Assembly: GCA_937949585.1 (NCBI GenBank)
Contig: CALEDW010000076.1
Location: 1 to 6,928 of the forward strand
DNA length: 6,928 nt
Direction of reading: 5' to 3'
From: an uncultured Acidimicrobiia bacterium
GTDB taxonomy: Bacteria; Actinomycetota; Acidimicrobiia; IMCC26256; CALEDW01
Of the stretch, positions 1 through 4,759 are shown piece after piece (positions within the stretch are counted from its first letter, which is position 1; every line of letters starts with the position of its first letter). Below the pieces are notes generated by a model, which saw only the letters and a program-made list of their open reading frames with translations, was not told where the DNA came from and searched no databases. The translations under genes and the position numbers were made by a program.

Positions 1-214
1 CCGCCCGGACCTCGGCGAACCGAAGCCCGCGGATCGGTCCGAGCGGGGCCAGCTCGGCGTCGTGGTGCACGACCAGACGCCGGTCGGCGCACAGGTGCAC
101 GTCGAGCTCGACCCCGTCGGCACCCTGCTCCCGGGCCGCCACGAACGCCTCGATGGTGTTCTCCCGAGCCGCCCGCGGTGCACCCCGGTGGCCGAGCACG
201 AGGGGGCGGCGCAC
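1..214 (-). CDS. Glycerophosphodiester phosphodiesterase (GDPD family), N-terminal part, cut by window edge
   Basis: Reading leftwards from a GTG at 214-212, the 71 visible residues begin MRRPLVLGHRG and carry the GDPD metal/catalytic signature in order: H9-R10-G11, E18-N19-T20, E36-L-D38 and H50-H51-D52. The family uses these for divalent metal binding and acid-base catalysis when hydrolysing glycerophosphodiesters to glycerol-3-phosphate and an alcohol, in phospholipid turnover and phosphate or glycerol salvage. No signal peptide is visible, so a cytosolic (UgpQ-like) form is likelier than an exported GlpQ type. The GTG at 214 was chosen because it lies just before the first conserved strand and about 7 nt after a minus-strand TAGGCT box. 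No Shine-Dalgarno sequence is visible, which suggests a leaderless message. The C-terminal part lies beyond base 1. It is transcribed divergently from the whiB1-like gene. The family is clear; the exact substrate is not. Confidence 0.88.
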   Translation of the reverse strand, partial: MRRPLVLGHRGAPRAARENTIEAFVAAREQGADGVELDVHLCADRRLVVHHDAELAPLGPIRGLRFAEVRA

Positions 215-221
215 CCGCGCC

Positions 222-227
222 AGCCTA
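222..227 (-). promoter_or_regulatory. Putative -10 box (TAGGCT) for the GDPD gene
   Basis: On the minus strand positions 227-222 read TAGGCT, a common actinobacterial -10 variant. The GTG start at 214 is 7 nt downstream, where transcription would begin, so the message would be leaderless. The -35 region at the usual spacing reads TTTCCC and is poor, which lowers confidence. Confidence 0.4.
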
Positions 228-256
228 GGGCCGGCTGCGGGTGGGGGAAAACGCAG

Positions 257-275
257 GTCAGAGCCCTTGTCTGAC
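257..275. promoter_or_regulatory. Perfect inverted repeat GTCAGA-N7-TCTGAC, operator candidate
   Basis: The left arm GTCAGA (257-262) and right arm TCTGAC (270-275) are perfectly complementary, separated by GCCCTTG. The right arm overlaps the plus-strand -35 box (267-272), so a dimeric regulator bound here would occlude sigma factor. The site lies about 50 bp upstream of the presumed minus-strand start, so it could also act on the GDPD gene. The regulator is unknown. The dyad is not the TGTGA-N6-TCACA form typical of CRP-family sites. Confidence 0.45.
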
Positions 276-295
276 ACGCGCGTCGGGTCTAGGCT
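267..295 (+). promoter_or_regulatory. Promoter of the whiB1-like gene (TTGTCT - 17 bp - TAGGCT)
   Basis: A -35 box TTGTCT (267-272) and a -10 box TAGGCT (290-295) are separated by exactly 17 bp and point toward the whiB1-like gene. This is the expected form of a housekeeping-sigma promoter in actinobacteria. The transcription start would fall near 301-303, giving a 5' leader of about 155 nt before the GTG at 458. Confidence 0.6.
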
Positions 296-442
296 CAGGC
301 GCCCCGAGGCGGAGCCCGGGGACCACGGGGGCCCGTCCCGCCGCACCGGCCGCCGGCGCCACGGCCGCGCCGGGCCGTCGCCGGGGGTGGCGCGCGACGA
401 CCTCCGGGCACGACGCAGGTCGACGCGAGCAACGAGAGCGAA

Positions 443-448
443 GAAAGG
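443..448 (+). promoter_or_regulatory. Ribosome binding site of the whiB1-like gene
   Basis: GAAAGG lies 9 nt upstream of the GTG at 458, in a short purine-rich stretch unlike the GC-rich leader around it. It supports the GTG at 458 over the out-of-frame GTG at 451. Confidence 0.6.
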
Positions 449-457
449 CGGTGCGCG

Positions 458-742
458 GTGACGCTCACCTGGATCCGCACCCATGATTGGGACGCCGACC
501 ACTGGCGATCCCGTTCCCTCTGCCGGGACTCCAACCCCGATCTGTTCTTCCCGATCGGCGCCACCGGCACCGCCCTGGCCCAGATCGAGGCCGCCAAGGA
601 CGTCTGCCGAGCCTGCCCGGTGACCCGCGAGTGCCTGGAGTTCGCGCTCGAGACGAACCAGGAGGCCGGGGTCTGGGGGGGCACCACCGAGGAGGAGCGA
701 CGGGCCATTCGCCGGGAGCGCCTCGGGCAACGGGCCTCGTGA
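458..742 (+). CDS. whiB1: WhiB-family iron-sulfur transcriptional regulator, WhiB1-like
   Basis: The 94-residue product is a complete WhiB-like protein. Four cysteines, C22, C50, C53 and C59 (spacing C-x27-C-x2-C-x5-C), match the [4Fe-4S] ligand set. LFFPIGATG (29-37) is the conserved loop, GVWGG (71-75) is the family turn, and a basic tail RRAIRRERLGQR (81-92) is the expected DNA-contacting element. Known WhiB1 proteins bind the primary sigma factor, and their cluster reacts with nitric oxide, which alters transcription of target genes. The core closely resembles mycobacterial WhiB1, with an N-terminal extension of about 13 residues. Assignment to WhiB1 rather than another paralogue rests on this core and on the convergent pdtaS neighbour, as in Rv3219/Rv3220c. 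The GTG start is supported by the upstream GAAAGG. The family is certain; the subfamily is likely. Confidence 0.93.
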   Translation: MTLTWIRTHDWDADHWRSRSLCRDSNPDLFFPIGATGTALAQIEAAKDVCRACPVTRECLEFALETNQEAGVWGGTTEEERRAIRRERLGQRAS

Positions 743-783
743 CCACCTGATCGACCGCGGCCCCGCCGCCCCACCCGGCCGCC
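743..783. other. Short convergent gap between whiB1-like and pdtaS-like genes
   Basis: Only 41 bp separate the two convergent stop codons. The stretch is GC-rich and contains CCGCGG and loose CCGG-type complementarity, but no hairpin followed by a T-run on either strand. I cannot support an intrinsic bidirectional terminator here, so termination may depend on Rho or occur inside the opposing genes. Confidence 0.4.
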
Positions 784-2271
784 TCAGCCCGGCGGCTCCA
801 CCTCCGCCCGACCCGCCCAGCGCAGCGGGACCCGCACGCGGATCCGGGTCCCGCCGTCGCGCGAGGCGTCGATCCGCCCTCCGAGCTCCCCGGTGACCAG
901 CGCCTGCACGATGGACAGGCCGAGGCCGCCGCGGGCCGCCTCGGCGAGGTCGTCGGGCAGACCGATCCCGTCGTCGGCCACCTCCACACAGAGCTCACCG
1001 TCGGTGCGCTGCAGGCGCACCTCCACGGTCCCCCGGATCGGCTCGCCGCCCGTCCGGGGCGGGAAGGCGTGCTCGGCGGCGTTCTGGAGCAGCTCGTTCA
1101 CCACCACGGCCAGCGGGGTGGCGATCTCCCCCGGCAGCTGGCCGGCGTCGCCCGTCACCACGAAGTCGACCTTCGCCCCGTCGTCGGGCACCGCCTCCTC
1201 GGCCGCCCGCACGAGCGGCCCGAGGATCTCGTCGAAGGGCACGAGCTCCGCGGACTCCCGGGACAGCGTCTCGTGCACCACCGCGATCGAGCGGATCCGG
1301 CGCTCCGACTCGGCGATGGCCTTCCGGGCCTCCTCGGAGGTCACCCGCCGGGCCTGCAGGCGCAGCAGCGCGGCGATGGTCTGCAGGTTGTTCTTCACCC
1401 GGTGGTGGATCTCCCGGATCGTCGCGTCCTTGGACATGAGCATCCGGTCACGTCGGCGCAGCTCGGTGACGTCACGCAGCAGCACCAGCGCCCCGATCGG
1501 CCGGCGGTCCTCGAGCAACGGCACCACCCGCACGAGGATCGACGCGTCGTCGCGTTCGATCTCCTCGATCACCGGGATTCGGCCCCGCAGCGCCGAATCG
1601 ACGGCCTCGGGCGCGAACCCGAGATCGGCGGGGCGCACACCGGTGGTGTAGGCGTGGATCCCCATCCGATGGAGCGAGCTCACCGCGTTCGGGCTCGCGT
1701 AGCGGATCCGGCCCTGCTCGTCGAGGAGGATCACCCCGTCCCCCACCCGGGGCGCGCCCTCGAGCTCCACCTCCTCCCGGGCGAAGGGAAACGTCCCGTC
1801 GGCGACCATCCGGGCCAGGTGGTCGAATGCCTCGAGGTAGTACCGCTCGAGCTCACCGGGGCGGCGGAACGAGGCCACCGGCGACTCCCGCACCAGCACC
1901 GCGAGCACGCGGCCCCGATGCCTCACGGGGATGCACTGGAGCCGCACACGCTCCCGGCCCCCGAGCACGGTCGCTTCGCCGGCGCAGATCTCCCCGGTCC
2001 TCCAGGCCCGGCTCACCAGCGGCCGTTCGACCTCGCTCACCACCGACCCCACAAGGTCGCGGGGGTAGACGGTCTGGCCTGTGGTCGGCCGCACCTGGTC
2101 GACCACCACGAACCGGTGGCCGCCGTCGCCGGCCACGGGCACCATCAGCAGCAGGTCGGAGAAGGACAGGTCGGCGAGGAGGCGCCAGCCGAGGGAGAGC
2201 CGGTGGAGGTGAGCGAGCCCGTCGCCCCGCACCTCGGTGTGCAGGAGGGCCAGCTCCTCCAGCCGAGCCAC
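784..2271 (-). CDS. pdtaS: PdtaS-type cytosolic sensor histidine kinase (GAF-PAS-HisKA_2-HATPase_c)
   Basis: The 495-residue product follows mycobacterial PdtaS from end to end. The order is an N-terminal GAF-like domain (about 15-165), a PAS domain (about 172-275, with YASPNAVSSLHRMG and the closing RDVTELRRRD), the HisKA_2 box EIHHRVKNNLQT (287-298; phosphoacceptor H289 or H290), an N box with N397 in NELLQNAAEH, a G1 box DDGIG (433-437) and a G2 box GGLGL (448-452). There are no membrane segments, so sensing is cytosolic. Known PdtaS phosphorylates PdtaR, an ANTAR regulator that binds RNA; no such gene is visible here. The GTG at 2271 was chosen because it lies 4 nt after the upstream ATPase stop and gives MARLEELALLHTEV, aligning with the PdtaS N terminus. 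The open frame continues to 2550, but that part is out-of-frame sequence of the ATPase. The two N-terminal cysteines I recall in M. tuberculosis PdtaS are valines here (V56, V60). Confidence 0.9.
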   Translation of the reverse strand: MARLEELALLHTEVRGDGLAHLHRLSLGWRLLADLSFSDLLLMVPVAGDGGHRFVVVDQVRPTTGQTVYPRDLVGSVVSEVERPLVSRAWRTGEICAGEATVLGGRERVRLQCIPVRHRGRVLAVLVRESPVASFRRPGELERYYLEAFDHLARMVADGTFPFAREEVELEGAPRVGDGVILLDEQGRIRYASPNAVSSLHRMGIHAYTTGVRPADLGFAPEAVDSALRGRIPVIEEIERDDASILVRVVPLLEDRRPIGALVLLRDVTELRRRDRMLMSKDATIREIHHRVKNNLQTIAALLRLQARRVTSEEARKAIAESERRIRSIAVVHETLSRESAELVPFDEILGPLVRAAEEAVPDDGAKVDFVVTGDAGQLPGEIATPLAVVVNELLQNAAEHAFPPRTGGEPIRGTVEVRLQRTDGELCVEVADDGIGLPDDLAEAARGGLGLSIVQALVTGELGGRIDASRDGGTRIRVRVPLRWAGRAEVEPPG

Positions 2272-2275
2272 CGGC

Positions 2276-3487
2276 TCAGGGTACCGGTCGCTCGCCGAAC
2301 AGGTGCTTGGCGATCCGGGCCAGCCCCTCGAGGTCGGCGATGTCGGCCTCGAAGGCGGGGACGTCGCAGACGCAGTCCGGGACCCGCGCCAGCTCGGCGC
2401 GCAGCTCGGCCTCCCGCGCCGCCACCACCGAGAAATTGCGGTACGACTCGCCCACCGTCGCCAGCACCCGGGCGTTGCGGGCGGCGTCGGTGAGCCCGGC
2501 GATCCCGGTGGTCGCCAGGTCCTCGCCGATCCGCGCCGCGTCGGCCACACACCGCTCCGCGGCCTCGGCGCCCGCCGGGTCGAGGAAGAACGACGGCAAC
2601 GTCTTGTTGAGGACGAGCGCCCCGAGGTGGAACCGTCGGCGCTCGAGCTCGGTGCAGAACACCTCCGCCTCCCGCAGCGGGGCCGCTTCCAGGGTCGTGA
2701 CCACGGCGAAGGTGGTCCGGCGGTCGAGCAGGAGGCGCTCCACGGCCCGCGCCCGCTCCACGAAGCCGTCGTACATGGACTGGAAGTTCAGGAAGAACTC
2801 GGCGATGTCCTGCAGGAACTGGCTGCCCAGGATGCGGTCGGCCACCTGGTAGAAGGGCCGGCTGGCCACGTTGAGCACCCGCGCCCCCCGCCGCCCGCCC
2901 ACGCGGTACGGCGCGGTGAGCCAGCGCAGGAGCCGCCCCCCGAAGAACTCGGCCATCCGCCGGGGCGCGTCCAGGAAGTCCAGGGCGTTGCGGGAGGGAG
3001 GGGTGTCCACCACCAGCAGGTCGAAGCGGCCGCTCTCATGGATCTCGTAGAGCCGTTCCATGGCGATGTAGTCGTGGCTCTGCACGAACCGGGCGGTGAG
3101 GTTGTGGTAGAGGCGGTTGTCGAGGATGCGGTACGCGGTCTCCTCATCGGGGGCGTGCCGCAGGACGAGGGCGTCCCAGCTCTGCTTGGTGTCGAGCATC
3201 GCGGCCCACAGCCGGCCCCGGGGGCGGTGACCGGCCACGGCCAGGGCCTCGGGCGGGACGGGTCGCTCGACGTTGCCGATCCCCTCCAGCCCCAGCGCGG
3301 AGGCCAGCCGCCGCGCCGGGTCGACGGTGAGCACGAGCACCTCCCCGCCGAGGCGCACGGCCGCGCCCAGCGCCGCGGCCGCCGCCACCGAGGTCTTGCC
3401 GACCCCGCCCGAGCCGCAGCAGACCACGATCTCCTTGGCGGCCAGCAGCGGCTCGATCGAACCGGCCGCGCCCGGCGGCGGGTTCAC
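2276..3487 (-). CDS. ArsA/Get3-like ATPase, second of pair (Rv3680/BagB-like), lacking the signature lysine
   Basis: The 403-residue product is a SIMIBI P-loop ATPase of the ArsA/Get3 class. The Walker A loop is CGSGGVGKTS (24-33), with catalytic K31, but the first 'signature' lysine of the deviant Walker A is a serine (S26). Further motifs are LTVDPARR (53-60, D56) and DLLVVDTPPSRNALDFLDAP (156-175, D161), nearly identical to M. tuberculosis Rv3680, which has alanine at the signature position. No CxxC dimer motif of eukaryotic Get3 and no arsenite-binding cysteine cluster are evident. Rv3679/Rv3680 have been described as Get3 homologues (BagA/BagB) that form a complex; arsenite transport is therefore not implied. 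The GTG start at 3487 overlaps the previous stop by 4 nt (GTGA), with GGAG 8 nt upstream. It ends 4 nt before the pdtaS start. The family is sure; the client or substrate is unknown. Confidence 0.9.
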   Translation of the reverse strand: MNPPPGAAGSIEPLLAAKEIVVCCGSGGVGKTSVAAAAALGAAVRLGGEVLVLTVDPARRLASALGLEGIGNVERPVPPEALAVAGHRPRGRLWAAMLDTKQSWDALVLRHAPDEETAYRILDNRLYHNLTARFVQSHDYIAMERLYEIHESGRFDLLVVDTPPSRNALDFLDAPRRMAEFFGGRLLRWLTAPYRVGGRRGARVLNVASRPFYQVADRILGSQFLQDIAEFFLNFQSMYDGFVERARAVERLLLDRRTTFAVVTTLEAAPLREAEVFCTELERRRFHLGALVLNKTLPSFFLDPAGAEAAERCVADAARIGEDLATTGIAGLTDAARNARVLATVGESYRNFSVVAAREAELRAELARVPDCVCDVPAFEADIADLEGLARIAKHLFGERPVP

Positions 3488-4446
3488 AGGCCGAGCTCCG
3501 CGCCGAGCGCCTCGGCCACCACCCGCGTCTCCCGCAGCCCGTGGCTGCGCGAGAAGAGGTACGGGACGTACAGCATCGGCAGGTCGACGGCCTCCCGCAG
3601 GCGGGCGAGGTGCCCGGCCCGGGTACGGCGCAGGGAGACCGCCAGGCGGGCACCGTCGAGCACCGGCCCGGCGCCGGGTCCGACCCGCTCGGCGACCCGC
3701 TCGCGCAGGTCCGGGCGGCGCATGGCCTCGAAGGCCTCCTCGTCGGCCCGGGTGAACAGCTCGGGCAGCACCCGGTTCACCACCACGGCCCCGAACGGCA
3801 CCGCGAGCTCGGACCGGGCCGCGGCGACCAGCTCGATCGTCTCGACCACCGGCATCTCCTCGGGGGTGACCACCACGTTGAGTGCGGTGACCTCGGGGTC
3901 CTCCAACAGCGCGTTCATCCACTCGGTCTGGTGGCGCACCGGCCCCACGGCCACCAGCTCCCGGATGCTGCGCGGCGCCCCGAGCTGCGCGATCACGTGC
4001 CCGCTGGCCGCCGCGTCGACGAGCACGAGATCCCAGGGCGCGCGGTCCTCGAGGGACTCGCGCACCTCCCAGCAGACCTTCCCGATGGTCAGCACCTCCT
4101 TCACCCCGGGCGCGGCGGTGGCGACGAAGTCGAAGACCCGGGCGAGCGGGCCGATGCGGCCCAGCACCGGCACCCGGAGGTTGAGCCGCAGGTACTCCCG
4201 CAGTGACGCCTCGGTGTCCATGGCCATGGCGTGCACGCCGGGGTGGACCTCCACCGGTACGAACCCGACCGGCGGGTGCTCGAACCGGTCGGTGACGTTG
4301 CCCTTGGCGTCCACCTCCACCACCAGCACCCGCCGGCCGTGTTCGGCCGCGAGCAGCGCCATCGCCGCGGTCACCGTGGACTTGCCGACCCCGCCCTTGC
4401 CGGTGAAGATGCACAGGCGGCGCCCGAGGAGATCGGGTGCCCGCAT
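3484..4446 (-). CDS. ArsA/Get3-like ATPase, first of pair (Rv3679/BagA-like)
   Basis: The 320-residue product has an intact deviant Walker A, TGKGGVGKST (15-24), with signature K17 and catalytic K22. VVEVDAKG (42-49) carries the switch I aspartate D46, and DLVLVDAAASGH (139-150) carries D144 where Get3/ArsA proteins have a DxAPTGH switch II. APGVKEVLTIGK (112-123) matches the APGLRDVLLTGK stretch of Rv3679. No membrane segment or signal peptide is visible, so it is probably a cytosolic partner of the next gene's product. A plausible reading is a heteromeric ATPase in which this subunit supplies the signature lysine that its partner lacks. The ATG at 4446 follows the DUF3107 stop by 4 nt without a strong Shine-Dalgarno, suggesting coupled translation. 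Its stop is embedded in the start of the next gene. The alternative label 'anion-transporting ATPase' is a common automatic name for this family. Confidence 0.9.
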   Translation of the reverse strand: MRAPDLLGRRLCIFTGKGGVGKSTVTAAMALLAAEHGRRVLVVEVDAKGNVTDRFEHPPVGFVPVEVHPGVHAMAMDTEASLREYLRLNLRVPVLGRIGPLARVFDFVATAAPGVKEVLTIGKVCWEVRESLEDRAPWDLVLVDAAASGHVIAQLGAPRSIRELVAVGPVRHQTEWMNALLEDPEVTALNVVVTPEEMPVVETIELVAAARSELAVPFGAVVVNRVLPELFTRADEEAFEAMRRPDLRERVAERVGPGAGPVLDGARLAVSLRRTRAGHLARLREAVDLPMLYVPYLFSRSHGLRETRVVAEALGAELGL

Positions 4447-4450
4447 GGGC

Positions 4451-4678
4451 TCAGCGGCCGAAGCCGACCCGGCGGTGGTCGTCCTCCTCGGCGATCTCCA
4501 CGTAGGCGAGCTTGTCGAGCGGCACGCCGACCCGGCGGCCCTTCTCGTCGTGGAGCCAGAGCAGCGCCGCCTTCTCCGACAGCGCCTTCTCGACGTGCAG
4601 CACCACCTGCTCGGGCGAGCCGTCGGCCTCGAGGATCAGCTCCTTCGGGGAATAGACCACACCGATCCTGACTTCCAT
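4451..4678 (-). CDS. DUF3107 family small protein
   Basis: The 75-residue product starts MEVRIGVVYSPKELILEADG and contains EKGRRVGVPLDKLAYVEI (about 45-62), the pattern of the actinobacterial DUF3107 family (M. tuberculosis Rv3208A is a recalled member). Its function is unknown. It is small, acidic in the middle and soluble, with no membrane segment or cysteine. The ATG at 4678 is preceded at 7 nt by GGAGG (minus-strand reading of 4690-4686), the best ribosome site in the window, so it is probably the first gene of the operon. It ends with HRRVGFGR and a TGA 4 nt before the ATPase start. An open frame extends upstream to 5035, but that part overlaps the protease and is not coding. Confidence 0.85.
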   Translation of the reverse strand: MEVRIGVVYSPKELILEADGSPEQVVLHVEKALSEKAALLWLHDEKGRRVGVPLDKLAYVEIAEEDDHRRVGFGR

Positions 4679-4685
4679 CCCGTCG

Positions 4686-4690
4686 CCTCC
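4686..4690 (-). promoter_or_regulatory. Strong ribosome binding site of the DUF3107 gene
   Basis: GGAGG on the minus strand sits 7 nt before the ATG at 4678. It fixes that start and marks it as the main entry point for ribosomes on the four-gene message, because the downstream starts have weak or coupled sites. Confidence 0.65.
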
Positions 4691-4711
4691 GGCCGCCGGC
4701 AGCTCCCCCGC

Positions 4712-4717
4712 ATCGTA
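4712..4717 (-). promoter_or_regulatory. Possible -10 box (TACGAT) for the DUF3107-ATPase-pdtaS operon
   Basis: On the minus strand 4717-4712 read TACGAT, the only AT-containing -10-like hexamer in the 79-bp gap before the DUF3107 gene. Transcription would start near 4705, leaving a leader of about 27 nt. The region 17 bp upstream is all G and C and shows no -35 consensus, so this is tentative. Confidence 0.35.
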
Positions 4718-4742
4718 CCGGCCCCGCCGCCGGCCGGGCCGG

Positions 4743-4759
4743 GAGCGCCGAGGGCGCTC
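4743..4759 (-). terminator. Hairpin at the end of the S8 protease gene (possible U-less terminator)
   Basis: A perfect 7-bp inverted repeat GAGCGCC-GAG-GGCGCTC overlaps the protease stop codon (4758-4760). It lies between the protease and the next operon, where a terminator is expected. No T-run follows on the minus strand, so it may work as a U-less terminator, stabilise the 3' end, or be chance in GC-rich sequence. Confidence 0.35.

Larger units (their letters stand above)
215..457. other. Divergent intergenic region between GDPD and whiB1-like genes
   Basis: This 243-bp gap separates two divergently transcribed genes. Its left part holds outward-facing promoter elements on both strands and a perfect 6-bp dyad. 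From about 302 to 457 it forms a long, very GC-rich leader of the whiB1-like gene. I see no convincing small ORF with a ribosome binding site in the leader and no recognisable riboswitch or terminator. Several GC-rich self-complementary stretches occur at about 310-390, but none stands out above the base composition. Confidence 0.6.

Noticed and set aside
743..783. Bidirectional intrinsic terminator between whiB1 and pdtaS
   Set aside because: No stable hairpin with a T-run could be found in the 41-bp gap; the complementarity present is what such GC-rich sequence gives by chance.
1069..2493. Plus-strand open frame of 474 codons opposite the histidine kinase
   Set aside because: Its composition is His/Pro/Gly/Arg-rich, typical of an antisense shadow of a high-GC gene, and the opposite strand encodes an unmistakable PdtaS-like protein.
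2272..2550. N-terminal extension of the histidine kinase to 2550
   Set aside because: The extra residues are an out-of-frame reading of the ATPase C terminus with shadow-like composition. The GTG at 2271 gives the family length and N terminus.
2276..4446. Arsenite efflux (ars) operon
   Set aside because: There is no ArsB/ArsR/ArsD gene, the ATPases lack evident metal-binding cysteine sets, and both match the Rv3679/Rv3680 type of Get3-like proteins.
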